Translations under genes and position numbers: made by a program
In this document: positions 37,145-49,321 of the stretch, piece by piece
How the letters are laid out: the number at the start of each line of letters is the position of its first letter
How positions within the stretch are numbered: the stretch's first letter is position 1
The notes under the pieces: generated by a model
Seen by the model: only the letters and a program-made list of their open reading frames with translations
Told to the model about the DNA's origin: nothing
Database searches by the model: none
DNA from: Liolophura sinensis
Taxonomy: Eukaryota; Mollusca; Polyplacophora; Chitonida; Chitonidae
Direction of reading: 5' to 3'
Assembly (NCBI RefSeq): GCF_032854445.1
Contig: NC_088302.1
Location: 16,797,338 to 16,861,337 of the forward strand
Length of the DNA stretch: 64,000 bases

Positions 37145-37396
37145 CTTTTCTTTTCTTTTCTTTTCTCTTCAGCCCCAGTCTCTCCCAGCGCTTGTAACAG
37201 ACTTTTGTTCTCCCAGCGTTTTTAAAAGATCGTCTGGATGTCCTGGAGCAGAAAAACAAAAAAGCAAGAATTCGGATTCATATCGTTGGTTCAATTCAGT
37301 TTATCCTTATTTATCTGGGTACATACATCTTGGTATTAATGAAGAAAAAGAGAGAGAGAGAAAAAAAGAAAAAAAAAAAAAAAAAAAGAGGTTGCT

Positions 37397-37515
37397 AGCC
37401 TACAGCACCCGGTGTTCCCAGGCGGTCACCCATCCAAGTACTAACCGGGCTCGACGTTGCTTAACTTCGGTGTTCGGACGAGAACCGGTGTTTTCAACGT
37501 GATATGGCCGTAGGC
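37397..37515 (-). rRNA. 5S: 5S ribosomal RNA (type A)
   Basis: A copy with C40. Confidence 0.97.
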
Positions 37516-38045
37516 ACTGGTTTGGGTAAAACTTTGCTATATATTGGTGGTGAAATAAAATGCATGGAATATCAGAACAAGTGCACCAAACAGTGAAGAG
37601 GCTGGATGGCCGTTTGAACGAAGACAACAAACTCCCTGCCATCCCACGTCTGTCTTGGCTTAGATGGACCATACAAGTCACACTAGGGGCGATAACTCAT
37701 ATCCACATTTCCCCACCCACCAGTGTACATAGCGTGTGGCTGCGTGTGTGTGTCCGCATTGGGAGCATCGTCCCAACCCCTGTTCCATGTCAACCACTAT
37801 ACTTGTACTTCATTTTCTTTGCACCTAAATTTTGTTGGCAAAATATCATTTTAGTATGAGAAAAAAACGAAAATCCACAGGCTGTGAGCGCACCCATTTA
37901 GATAGCGTCTACTGAAAAAACCACGATTAAATACGTTGGTTCTACGTTTTGGGCTACACGTTTATATGCAAATATCAAGAGCCCATCATGCGGCAAAGGT
38001 GCACGTCGGCCTTGTATAAAGCAAGACGGCATGGCTGCTACTCTC

Positions 38046-38062
38046 GTACTTGCTTCGGCAGT

Positions 38063-38102
<40 letters not shown>

Positions 38103-38152
38103 GGCCCCTGTGCAAGGATGACACGCAAATTCGTGAAGCGTTCCATATTTTT
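38046..38152 (+). ncRNA. U6: U6 snRNA, C66U variant
   Basis: Second copy with U at position 66 (38111), 11,858 bp from the first. Confidence 0.96.
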
Positions 38153-38404
38153 CTTTTCTTTTCTTTTCTTTTCTCTTCAGCCCCAGTCTCTCCCAGCGCT
38201 TGTAACAGACTTTTGTTCTCCCAGCGTTTTTAAAAGATCGTCTGGATGTCCTGGAGCAGAAAAACAAAAAAGCAAGAATTCGGATTCATATCGTTGGTTC
38301 AATTCAGTTTATCCTTATTTATCTGGGTACATACATCTTGGTATTAATGAAGAAAAAGAGAGAGAGAGAAAAAAAGAAAAAAAAAAAAAAAAAAAGAGGT
38401 TGCT

Positions 38405-38523
38405 AGCCTACAGCACCCGGTGTTCCCAGGCGGTCACCCATCCAAGTACTAACCGGGCTCGACGTTGCTTAACTTCGGTGTTCAGACGAGAACCGGTGTT
38501 TTCAACGTGATATGGCCGTAGGC
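38405..38523 (-). rRNA. 5S: 5S ribosomal RNA (type A flank, U40)
   Basis: Twin of the copy at 26547: A flank with U40. Confidence 0.97.
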
Positions 38524-38802
38524 ACTGGTTTGGGTAAAACTTTGCTATATATTGGTGGTGAAATAAAATGCATGGAATATCAGAACAAGTGCACCAAACA
38601 GTGAAGAGGCTGGATGGCCGTTTGAACGAAGACAACAAACTCCCTGCCATCCCACGTCTGTCTTGGCTTAGATGGACCATACAAGTCACACTAGGGGCGA
38701 TAACTCATATCCACATTTCCCCACCCACCATGGGTACATACATCTTGGTATTAATGAAGAAAAAGAGAGAGAGAGAAAAAAAAAACAAAAAAAGAGGTTG
38801 CT

Positions 38803-38921
38803 AGCCTACAGCACCCGGTGTTCCCAGGCGGTCACCCATCCAAGTACTAACCGGGCTCGACGTTGCTTAACTTCGGTGTTCAGACGAGAACCGGTGTTTT
38901 CAACGTGATATGGCCGTAGGC
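38803..38921 (-). rRNA. 5S: 5S ribosomal RNA (type B), U40
   Basis: Last U40 copy of the array. Confidence 0.97.
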
Positions 38922-39451
38922 TCTTGTTGGGGTAAAACTTTGCTATATATTGGTGGTGAAATAAAATGCATGGAATATCAGAACAAGTGCACCAAACAGT
39001 GAAGAGGCTGGATGGCCGTTTGAACGAAGACAACAAACTCCCTGCCATCCCACGTCTGTCTTGGCTTAGATGGACCATACAAGTCACACTAGGGGCGATA
39101 ACTCATATCCACATTTCCCCACCCACCAGTGTACATAGCGTGTGGCTGCGTGTGTGTGTCCGCATTGGGAGCATCGTCCCAACCCCTGTTCCATGTCAAC
39201 CACTATACTTGTACTTCATTTTCTTTGCACCTAAATTTTGTTGGCAAAATATCATTTTAGTATGAGAAAAAAACGAAAATCCACAGGCTGTGAGCGCACC
39301 CATTTAGATAGCGTCTACTGAAAAAACCACGATTAAATACGTTGGTTCTACGTTTTGGGCTACACGTTTATATGCAAATATCAAGAGCCCATCATGCGGC
39401 AAAGGTGCACGTCGGCCTTGTATAAAGCAAGACGGCATGGCTGCTACTCTC

Positions 39452-39468
39452 GTACTTGCTTCGGCAGT

Positions 39469-39508
<40 letters not shown>

Positions 39509-39558
39509 GGCCCCTGCGCAAGGATGACACGCAAATTCGTGAAGCGTTCCATATTTTT
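39452..39558 (+). ncRNA. U6: U6 snRNA
   Basis: Consensus copy. Confidence 0.97.
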
Positions 39559-39810
39559 CTTTTCTTTTCTTTTCTTTTCTCTTCAGCCCCAGTCTCTCCC
39601 AGCGCTTGTAACAGACTTTTGTTCTCCCAGCGTTTTTAAAAGATCGTCTGGATGTCCTGGAGCAGAAAAACAAAAAAGCAAGAATTCGGATTCATATCGT
39701 TGGTTCAATTCAGTTTATCCTTATTTATCTGGGTACATACATCTTGGTATTAATGAAGAAAAAGAGAGAGAGAGAAAAAAAGAAAAAAAAAAAAAAAAAA
39801 AGAGGTTGCT

Positions 39811-39929
39811 AGCCTACAGCACCCGGTGTTCCCAGGCGGTCACCCATCCAAGTACTAACCGGGCTCGACGTTGCTTAACTTCGGTGTTCGGACGAGAACC
39901 GGTGTTTTCAACGTGATATGGCCGTAGGC
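39811..39929 (-). rRNA. 5S: 5S ribosomal RNA (type A)
   Basis: A copy with C40; first of three consecutive U6-linked units. Confidence 0.97.
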
Positions 39930-40459
39930 ACTGGTTTGGGTAAAACTTTGCTATATATTGGTGGTGAAATAAAATGCATGGAATATCAGAACAAGTGCAC
40001 CAAACAGTGAAGAGGCTGGATGGCCGTTTGAACGAAGACAACAAACTCCCTGCCATCCCACGTCTGTCTTGGCTTAGATGGACCATACAAGTCACACTAG
40101 GGGCGATAACTCATATCCACATTTCCCCACCCACCAGTGTACATAGCGTGTGGCTGCGTGTGTGTGTCCGCATTGGGAGCATCGTCCCAACCCCTGTTCC
40201 ATGTCAACCACTATACTTGTACTTCATTTTCTTTGCACCTAAATTTTGTTGGCAAAATATCATTTTAGTATGAGAAAAAAACGAAAATCCACAGGCTGTG
40301 AGCGCACCCATTTAGATAGCGTCTACTGAAAAAACCACGATTAAATACGTTGGTTCTACGTTTTGGGCTACACGTTTATATGCAAATATCAAGAGCCCAT
40401 CATGCGGCAAAGGTGCACGTCGGCCTTGTATAAAGCAAGACGGCATGGCTGCTACTCTC

Positions 40460-40476
40460 GTACTTGCTTCGGCAGT

Positions 40477-40516
<40 letters not shown>

Positions 40517-40566
40517 GGCCCCTGCGCAAGGATGACACGCAAATTCGTGAAGCGTTCCATATTTTT
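40460..40566 (+). ncRNA. U6: U6 snRNA
   Basis: Consensus copy. Confidence 0.97.
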
Positions 40567-40817
40567 CTTTTCTTTTCTTTTCTTTTCTCTTCAGCCCCAG
40601 TCTCTCCCAGCGCTTGTAACAGACTTTTGTTCTCCCAGCGTTTTTAAAAGATCGTCTGGATGTCCTGGAGCAGAAAAACAAAAAAGCAAGAATTCGGATT
40701 CATATCGTTGGTTCAATTCAGTTTATCCTTATTTATCTGGGTACATACATCTTGGTATTAATGAAGAAAAAGAGAGAGAGAGAAAAAAAGAAAAAAAAAA
40801 AAAAAAAAGAGGTTGCT

Positions 40818-40936
40818 AGCCTACAGCACCCGGTGTTCCCAGGCGGTCACCCATCCAAGTACTAACCGGGCTCGACGTTGCTTAACTTCGGTGTTCGGAC
40901 GAGAACCGGTGTTTTCAACGTGATATGGCCGTAGGC
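40818..40936 (-). rRNA. 5S: 5S ribosomal RNA (type A)
   Basis: A copy; poly-A tract one base shorter than usual. Confidence 0.97.
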
Positions 40937-41466
40937 ACTGGTTTGGGTAAAACTTTGCTATATATTGGTGGTGAAATAAAATGCATGGAATATCAGAACA
41001 AGTGCACCAAACAGTGAAGAGGCTGGATGGCCGTTTGAACGAAGACAACAAACTCCCTGCCATCCCACGTCTGTCTTGGCTTAGATGGACCATACAAGTC
41101 ACACTAGGGGCGATAACTCATATCCACATTTCCCCACCCACCAGTGTACATAGCGTGTGGCTGCGTGTGTGTGTCCGCATTGGGAGCATCGTCCCAACCC
41201 CTGTTCCATGTCAACCACTATACTTGTACTTCATTTTCTTTGCACCTAAATTTTGTTGGCAAAATATCATTTTAGTATGAGAAAAAAACGAAAATCCACA
41301 GGCTGTGAGCGCACCCATTTAGATAGCGTCTACTGAAAAAACCACGATTAAATACGTTGGTTCTACGTTTTGGGCTACACGTTTATATGCAAATATCAAG
41401 AGCCCATCATGCGGCAAAGGTGCACGTCGGCCTTGTATAAAGCAAGACGGCATGGCTGCTACTCTC

Positions 41467-41483
41467 GTACTTGCTTCGGCAGT

Positions 41484-41523
<40 letters not shown>

Positions 41524-41573
41524 GGCCCCTGCGCAAGGATGACACGCAAATTCGTGAAGCGTTCCATATTTTT
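41467..41573 (+). ncRNA. U6: U6 snRNA
   Basis: Consensus copy in a hybrid unit. Confidence 0.97.
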
Positions 41574-41825
41574 CTTTTCTTTTCTTTTCTTTTCTCTTCA
41601 GCCCCAGTCTCTCCCAGCGCTTGTAACAGACTTTTGTTCTCCCAGCGTTTTTAAAAGATCGTCTGGATGTCCTGGAGCAGAAAAACAAAAAAGCAAGAAT
41701 TCGGATTCATATCGTTGGTTCAATTCAGTTTATCCTTATTTATCTGGGTACATACATCTTGGTATTAATGAAGAAAAAGAGAGAGAGAGAAAAAAAGAAA
41801 AAAAAAAAAAAAAAAAGAGGTTGCT

Positions 41826-41944
41826 AGCCTACAGCACCCGGTGTTCCCAGGCGGTCACCCATCCAAGTACTAACCGGGCTCGATGTTGCTTAACTTCGGT
41901 GTTCGGACGAGAACCGGTGTTTTCAACGTGATATGGCCGTAGGC
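41826..41944 (-). rRNA. 5S: 5S ribosomal RNA (hybrid: U6-linked, B flank), G61A
   Basis: The 3' side is A-type (U6-linked, A-type poly-A tract) but the 5' flank is the B form TCTTGTTGGGG. The gene carries G61 to A (plus strand 41884), seen elsewhere only at 44248. Confidence 0.96.
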
Positions 41945-42231
41945 TCTTGTTGGGGTAAAACTTTGCTATATATTGGTGGTGAAATAAAATGCATGGAATA
42001 TCAGAACAAGTGCACCAAACAGTGAAGAGGCTGGATGGCCGTTTGAACGAAGACAACAAACTCCCTGCCATCCCACGTCTGTCTTGGCTTAGATGGACCA
42101 TACAAGTCACACTAGGGGCGATAACTCATATCCACATTTCCCCACCCACCATGGGTACATACATCTTGGTATTAATGAAGAAAAAGAGAGAGAGAGAAAA
42201 AAAAACAAAAAAAAAAAAAAAAGAGGTTGCT

Positions 42232-42350
42232 AGCCTACAGCACCCGGTGTTCCCAGGCGGTCACCCATCCAAGTACTAACCGGGCTCGACGTTGCTTAAC
42301 TTCGGTGTTCGGACGAGAACCGGTGTTTTCAACGTGATATGGCCGTAGGC
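42232..42350 (-). rRNA. 5S: 5S ribosomal RNA (type B)
   Basis: B copy with C40; its poly-A tract is expanded by several A, giving a unit of about 406 bp. Confidence 0.97.
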
Positions 42351-42880
42351 TCTTGTTGGGGTAAAACTTTGCTATATATTGGTGGTGAAATAAAATGCAT
42401 GGAATATCAGAACAAGTGCACCAAACAGTGAAGAGGCTGGATGGCCGTTTGAACGAAGACAACAAACTCCCTGCCATCCCACGTCTGTCTTGGCTTAGAT
42501 GGACCATACAAGTCACACTAGGGGCGATAACTCATATCCACATTTCCCCACCCACCAGTGTACATAGCGTGTGGCTGCGTGTGTGTGTCCGCATTGGGAG
42601 CATCGTCCCAACCCCTGTTCCATGTCAACCACTATACTTGTACTTCATTTTCTTTGCACCTAAATTTTGTTGGCAAAATATCATTTTAGTATGAGAAAAA
42701 AACGAAAATCCACAGGCTGTGAGCGCACCCATTTAGATAGCGTCTACTGAAAAAACCACGATTAAATACGTTGGTTCTACGTTTTGGGCTACACGTTTAT
42801 ATGCAAATATCAAGAGCCCATCATGCGGCAAAGGTGCACGTCGGCCTTGTATAAAGCAAGACGGCATGGCTGCTACTCTC

Positions 42881-42897
42881 GTACTTGCTTCGGCAGT

Positions 42898-42937
<40 letters not shown>

Positions 42938-42987
42938 GGCCCCTGCGCAAGGATGACACGCAAATTCGTGAAGCGTTCCATATTTTT
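42881..42987 (+). ncRNA. U6: U6 snRNA
   Basis: Consensus copy. Confidence 0.97.
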
Positions 42988-43239
42988 CTTTTCTTTTCTT
43001 TTCTTTTCTCTTCAGCCCCAGTCTCTCCCAGCGCTTGTAACAGACTTTTGTTCTCCCAGCGTTTTTAAAAGATCGTCTGGATGTCCTGGAGCAGAAAAAC
43101 AAAAAAGCAAGAATTCGGATTCATATCGTTGGTTCAATTCAGTTTATCCTTATTTATCTGGGTACATACATCTTGGTATTAATGAAGAAAAAGAGAGAGA
43201 GAGAAAAAAAGAAAAAAAAAAAAAAAAAAAGAGGTTGCT

Positions 43240-43358
43240 AGCCTACAGCACCCGGTGTTCCCAGGCGGTCACCCATCCAAGTACTAACCGGGCTCGACGT
43301 TGCTTAACTTCGGTGTTCGGACGAGAACCGGTGTTTTCAACGTGATATGGCCGTAGGC
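43240..43358 (-). rRNA. 5S: 5S ribosomal RNA (type A)
   Basis: A copy; an A unit follows. Confidence 0.97.
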
Positions 43359-43888
43359 ACTGGTTTGGGTAAAACTTTGCTATATATTGGTGGTGAAATA
43401 AAATGCATGGAATATCAGAACAAGTGCACCAAACAGTGAAGAGGCTGGATGGCCGTTTGAACGAAGACAACAAACTCCCTGCCATCCCACGTCTGTCTTG
43501 GCTTAGATGGACCATACAAGTCACACTAGGGGCGATAACTCATATCCACATTTCCCCACCCACCAGTGTACATAGCGTGTGGCTGCGTGTGTGTGTCCGC
43601 ATTGGGAGCATCGTCCCAACCCCTGTTCCATGTCAACCACTATACTTGTACTTCATTTTCTTTGCACCTAAATTTTGTTGGCAAAATATCATTTTAGTAT
43701 GAGAAAAAAACGAAAATCCACAGGCTGTGAGCGCACCCATTTAGATAGCGTCTACTGAAAAAACCACGATTAAATACGTTGGTTCTACGTTTTGGGCTAC
43801 ACGTTTATATGCAAATATCAAGAGCCCATCATGCGGCAAAGGTGCACGTCGGCCTTGTATAAAGCAAGACGGCATGGCTGCTACTCTC

Positions 43889-43905
43889 GTACTTGCTTCG
43901 GCAGT

Positions 43906-43945
<40 letters not shown>

Positions 43946-43995
43946 GGCCCCTGCGCAAGGATGACACGCAAATTCGTGAAGCGTTCCATATTTTT
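43889..43995 (+). ncRNA. U6: U6 snRNA
   Basis: Consensus copy in the second hybrid unit. Confidence 0.97.
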
Positions 43996-44247
43996 CTTTT
44001 CTTTTCTTTTCTTTTCTCTTCAGCCCCAGTCTCTCCCAGCGCTTGTAACAGACTTTTGTTCTCCCAGCGTTTTTAAAAGATCGTCTGGATGTCCTGGAGC
44101 AGAAAAACAAAAAAGCAAGAATTCGGATTCATATCGTTGGTTCAATTCAGTTTATCCTTATTTATCTGGGTACATACATCTTGGTATTAATGAAGAAAAA
44201 GAGAGAGAGAGAAAAAAAGAAAAAAAAAAAAAAAAAAAGAGGTTGCT

Positions 44248-44366
44248 AGCCTACAGCACCCGGTGTTCCCAGGCGGTCACCCATCCAAGTACTAACCGGG
44301 CTCGATGTTGCTTAACTTCGGTGTTCGGACGAGAACCGGTGTTTTCAACGTGATATGGCCGTAGGC
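44248..44366 (-). rRNA. 5S: 5S ribosomal RNA (hybrid: U6-linked, B flank), G61A
   Basis: Exact counterpart of 41826-41944, 2,422 bp further on. Confidence 0.96.
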
Positions 44367-44653
44367 TCTTGTTGGGGTAAAACTTTGCTATATATTGGTG
44401 GTGAAATAAAATGCATGGAATATCAGAACAAGTGCACCAAACAGTGAAGAGGCTGGATGGCCGTTTGAACGAAGACAACAAACTCCCTGCCATCCCACGT
44501 CTGTCTTGGCTTAGATGGACCATACAAGTCACACTAGGGGCGATAACTCATATCCACATTTCCCCACCCACCATGGGTACATACATCTTGGTATTAATGA
44601 AGAAAAAGAGAGAGAGAGAAAAAAAAACAAAAAAAAAAAAAAAAGAGGTTGCT

Positions 44654-44772
44654 AGCCTACAGCACCCGGTGTTCCCAGGCGGTCACCCATCCAAGTACTA
44701 ACCGGGCTCGACGTTGCTTAACTTCGGTGTTCGGACGAGAACCGGTGTTTTCAACGTGATATGGCCGTAGGC
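44654..44772 (-). rRNA. 5S: 5S ribosomal RNA (type B)
   Basis: B copy with the same expanded poly-A tract as 42232. Confidence 0.97.
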
Positions 44773-45302
44773 TCTTGTTGGGGTAAAACTTTGCTATATA
44801 TTGGTGGTGAAATAAAATGCATGGAATATCAGAACAAGTGCACCAAACAGTGAAGAGGCTGGATGGCCGTTTGAACGAAGACAACAAACTCCCTGCCATC
44901 CCACGTCTGTCTTGGCTTAGATGGACCATACAAGTCACACTAGGGGCGATAACTCATATCCACATTTCCCCACCCACCAGTGTACATAGCGTGTGGCTGC
45001 GTGTGTGTGTCCGCATTGGGAGCATCGTCCCAACCCCTGTTCCATGTCAACCACTATACTTGTACTTCATTTTCTTTGCACCTAAATTTTGTTGGCAAAA
45101 TATCATTTTAGTATGAGAAAAAAACGAAAATCCACAGGCTGTGAGCGCACCCATTTAGATAGCGTCTACTGAAAAAACCACGATTAAATACGTTGGTTCT
45201 ACGTTTTGGGCTACACGTTTATATGCAAATATCAAGAGCCCATCATGCGGCAAAGGTGCACGTCGGCCTTGTATAAAGCAAGACGGCATGGCTGCTACTC
45301 TC

Positions 45303-45319
45303 GTACTTGCTTCGGCAGT

Positions 45320-45359
<40 letters not shown>

Positions 45360-45409
45360 GGCCCCTGCGCAAGGATGACACGCAAATTCGTGAAGCGTTC
45401 CATATTTTT
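45303..45409 (+). ncRNA. U6: U6 snRNA
   Basis: Last U6 before the N gap; consensus. Confidence 0.97.
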
Positions 45410-45661
45410 CTTTTCTTTTCTTTTCTTTTCTCTTCAGCCCCAGTCTCTCCCAGCGCTTGTAACAGACTTTTGTTCTCCCAGCGTTTTTAAAAGATCGTCT
45501 GGATGTCCTGGAGCAGAAAAACAAAAAAGCAAGAATTCGGATTCATATCGTTGGTTCAATTCAGTTTATCCTTATTTATCTGGGTACATACATCTTGGTA
45601 TTAATGAAGAAAAAGAGAGAGAGAGAAAAAAAGAAAAAAAAAAAAAAAAAAAGAGGTTGCT

Positions 45662-45780
45662 AGCCTACAGCACCCGGTGTTCCCAGGCGGTCACCCATCC
45701 AAGTACTAACCGGGCTCGACGTTGCTTAACTTCGGTGTTCGGACGAGAACCGGTGTTTTCAACGTGATATGGCCGTAGGC
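45662..45780 (-). rRNA. 5S: 5S ribosomal RNA (type A)
   Basis: Last 5S before the gap. Confidence 0.97.
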
Positions 45781-45930
45781 ACTGGTTTGGGTAAAACTTT
45801 GCTATATATTGGTGGTGAAATAAAATGCATGGAATATCAGAACAAGTGCACCAAACAGTGAAGAGGCTGGATGGCCGTTTGAACGAAGACAACAAACTCC
45901 CTGCCATCCCACGTCTGTCTTGGCTTAGAT

Positions 45931-46130
45931 NNNNNNNNNNNNNNNNNNNNNNNNNNNNNNNNNNNNNNNNNNNNNNNNNNNNNNNNNNNNNNNNNNNNNN
46001 NNNNNNNNNNNNNNNNNNNNNNNNNNNNNNNNNNNNNNNNNNNNNNNNNNNNNNNNNNNNNNNNNNNNNNNNNNNNNNNNNNNNNNNNNNNNNNNNNNNN
46101 NNNNNNNNNNNNNNNNNNNNNNNNNNNNNN
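45931..46130. other. Assembly gap (200 N)
   Basis: Exactly 200 N within the array. Sequence before it stops in the 5S 5' flank and resumes inside a U6 gene. Such a round number usually marks a join of unknown size, so the true copy number cannot be read from this window. Confidence 0.98.
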
Positions 46131-46157
46131 CAAATTCGTGAAGCGTTCCATATTTTT
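46131..46157 (+). ncRNA. U6: U6 snRNA, 3' part only (gap-truncated)
   Basis: Positions 81-107 of U6 with the T5 end. The 5' part lies in the N gap, so this is an assembly truncation, not a pseudogene. Confidence 0.93.
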
Positions 46158-46407
46158 CTTTTCTTTTCTTTTCTTTTCTCTTCAGCCCCAGTCTCCCAGC
46201 GCTTGTAACAGACTTTTGTTCTCCCAGCGTTTTTAAAAGATCGTCTGGATGTCCTGGAGCAGAAAAACAAAAAAGCAAGAATTCGGATTCATATCGTTGG
46301 TTCAATTCAGTTTATCCTTATTTATCTGGGTACATACATCTTGGTATTAATGAAGAAAAAGAGAGAGAGAGAAAAAAGAAAAAAAAAAAAAAAAAAAAGA
46401 GGTTGCT

Positions 46408-46526
46408 AGCCTACAGCACCCGGTGTTCCCAGGCGGTCACCCATCCAAGTACTAACCGGGCTCGACGTTGCTTAACTTCGGTGTTCGGACGAGAACCGGT
46501 GTTTTCAACGTGATATGGCCGTAGGC
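46408..46526 (-). rRNA. 5S: 5S ribosomal RNA (type A)
   Basis: First full gene after the gap; coding part consensus. Confidence 0.96.
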
Positions 46527-46801
46527 ACTGGTTTGGGTAAAACTTTGCTATATATTGGTGGTGAAATAAAATGCATGGAATATCAGAACAAGTGCACCAA
46601 ACAGTGAAGAGGCTGGATGGCCGTTTGAACGAAGACAACAAACTCCCTGCCATCCCACGTCTGTCTTGGCTTAGATGGACCATACAAGTCACACTAGGGC
46701 GATAACTCATATCCACATTTCCCCACCCACCATGGTACATGCATCTTGGTATTAATGAAGAAAAAGAGAGAGAGAGAAAAAAAAACAAAAAAGAGGTTGC
46801 T

Positions 46802-46919
46802 AGCCTACAGCACCCGGTGTTCCCAGGCGGTCACCCATCCAAGTACTAACCGGGCTCGACGTTGCTTACTTCGGTGTTCGGACGAGAACCGGTGTTTTCA
46901 ACGTGATATGGCCGTAGGC
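46802..46919 (-). rRNA. 5S: 5S ribosomal RNA (type B), 1-nt deletion
   Basis: One A missing (GCTTACTTCGG); probably a sequence error. Confidence 0.9.
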
Positions 46920-47452
46920 TCTTGTTGGGGTAAAACTTTGCTATATATTGGTGGTGAAATAAAATGCAAGGGAATATCAGAACAAGTGCACCAAACAGTG
47001 AAGAGGCTGGATGGCCGTTTGAACGAAGACAACAAACTCCCTGCCATCCCACGTCTGTCTTGGCTTAGATGGACCATACAAGTCACACTAGGGGCGATAA
47101 CTCATATCCACATTTCCCCACCCACCAGTGTACATAGCGTGTGGCTGCGTGTGTGTGTCCGCATTGGGAGCATCGTCCCAACCCCTGTTCCATGTCAACC
47201 ACTATACTTGTACTTCATTTTCTTTGCACCTAAATTTTGTTGGCAAAATATCATTTTAGTATGAGAAAAAAAACACGAAAATCCACAGGCTGTGAGCGCA
47301 CCCATTTAGATAGCGTCTACTGAAAAAACCACGATTAAATACGTTGGTTCTACGTTTTGGCTACACGTTTATATGCAAATATCAAGAGCCCATCATGCGG
47401 CAAAGGTGCACGTCGGCCTTGTATAAAGCAAGACGGCATGGCTGCTACTCTC

Positions 47453-47469
47453 GTACTTGCTTCGGCAGT

Positions 47470-47509
<40 letters not shown>

Positions 47510-47559
47510 GGCCCCTGCGCAAGGATGACACGCAAATTCGTGAAGCGTTCCATATTTTT
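47453..47559 (+). ncRNA. U6: U6 snRNA
   Basis: Gene is consensus; the pyrimidine run after it is shortened. Confidence 0.96.
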
Positions 47560-47798
47560 CTTTCTTTTCTCTTCAGCCCAGTCTCTCCCAGCGCTTGTAA
47601 CAGACTTTTGTTCTCCCAGCGTTTTTAAAAGATCGTCTGGATGTCCTGGAGCAGAAAAACAAAAAAGCAAGAATTCGGATTCATATCGTTGGTTCAAATC
47701 AGTTTATCCTTATTTATCTGGGTACATACATCTTGGTATTAATGAAGAAAAAGAGAGAGAGAGAAAAAAAGAAAAAAAAAAAAAAAAAAGAGGTTGCT

Positions 47799-47917
47799 AG
47801 CCTACAGCACCCGGGTTTCCCAGGCGGTCACCCATCCAAGTACTAACCGGGCTCGACGTTGCTTAACTTCGGTGTTCGGACGAGAACCGGTGTTTTCAAC
47901 GTGATATGGCCGTAGGC
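47799..47917 (-). rRNA. 5S: 5S ribosomal RNA (type A)
   Basis: Differs near the 3' end (CCCGGGTTTCCC where others have CCCGGTGTTCCC); probable base-calling error. Confidence 0.92.
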
Positions 47918-48200
47918 ACTGGTTTGGGTAAAAACCTTTGCTATATATTGGTGGTGAAATAAAATGCATGGAATATCAGAACAAGTGCACCAAACAGTGA
48001 GAGGCTGGATGGCCGTTTGAACGAAGACTAACAAACTCCCTGCCATCCCACGTCTGTCTTGGCTTAGATGGACCATACAAGTCACACTAGGGGGCGATAA
48101 CTCATATCCACATTTCCCCACCCCACCATGGGTACATACATCTTGGTATTAATGAAGAAAAAGAGAGAGAGAGAAAAAAAAAACAAAAAAAGAGGTTGCT

Positions 48201-48319
48201 AGCCTACAGCACCCGGTGTTCCCAGGCGGTCACCCATCCAAGTACTAACCGGGCTCGACGTTGCTTAACTTCGGTGTTCGGACGAGAACCGGTGTTTTCA
48301 ACGTGATATGGCCGTAGGC
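48201..48319 (-). rRNA. 5S: 5S ribosomal RNA (type B)
   Basis: B copy; coding part consensus. Confidence 0.96.
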
Positions 48320-48846
48320 TCTTGTTGGGGTAAAAACTTTGCTATATATTGGTGGTGAAATAAAATGCATGAATATCAGAACAAGTGCCACCAAACAGTG
48401 AAGAGGCTGGATGGCCGTTTGAACGAGACAACAAACTCCCTGCCATCCCACGTCTGTCTTGCTTAGATGGACCATACAAGTCACACTAGGGGCGATAACT
48501 CATATCCACATTTCCCCACCCACCAGTGTACATAGCGTGTGGCTGCGTGTGTGTGTCCGCATTGGGAGCATCGTCCCAACCCCTGTTCCATGTCAACCAC
48601 TATACTTGTACTTCATTTTCTTTGCACCTAAATTTTGTTGCAAAATAACATTTTAGTATGAGAAAAAAACGAAATCCACAGGCCTGTGAGCGCACCCATT
48701 TAGATAGCGTCTACTGAAAAAACACGATTAAATACGTTGGTTCTACGTCTTGGGCTACACGTTTATATGCAAATATCAAGAGCCCATCATGCGGCAAAGG
48801 TGCACGTCGGCCTTGTATAAAGCAAGACGGCATGGCTGCTACTCTC

Positions 48847-48863
48847 GTACTTGCTTCGGCAGT

Positions 48864-48903
<40 letters not shown>

Positions 48904-48953
48904 GGCCCCTGCGCAAGGATGACACGCAAATTCGTGAAGCGTTCCATATTTTT
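48847..48953 (+). ncRNA. U6: U6 snRNA
   Basis: Gene is consensus; flanks contain several indels. Confidence 0.96.
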
Positions 48954-49203
48954 CTTTCTTTTCTTTTCTTTTCTCTTCAGCCCCAGTCTCTCCCAGCGCT
49001 TGTAACAGACTTTTGTTCTCCAGCGTTTTTAAAAGATCGTCTGGATGTCCTGGAGCAGAAAAACAAAAAAAGCAAGAATTCGGATTCATATCGTTGGTTC
49101 AATTCAGTTTATCCTTATTTATCTGGGTACATACATCTTGGTATTAATGAAGAAAAAGAGAGAGAGAGAAAAAAAGAAAAAAAAAAAAAAAAAAGAGGTT
49201 GCT

Positions 49204-49321
49204 AGCCTACAGCCCCGGTGTTCCCAGGCGGTCACCCATCCAAGTACTAACCGGGCTCGACGTTGCTTAACTTCGGTGTTCGGACGAGAACCGGTGTTTT
49301 CAACGTGATATGGCCGTAGGC
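49204..49321 (-). rRNA. 5S: 5S ribosomal RNA (type A), 1-nt deletion
   Basis: AGCCCCGG replaces AGCACCCGG near the 3' end; probable error. Confidence 0.9.
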
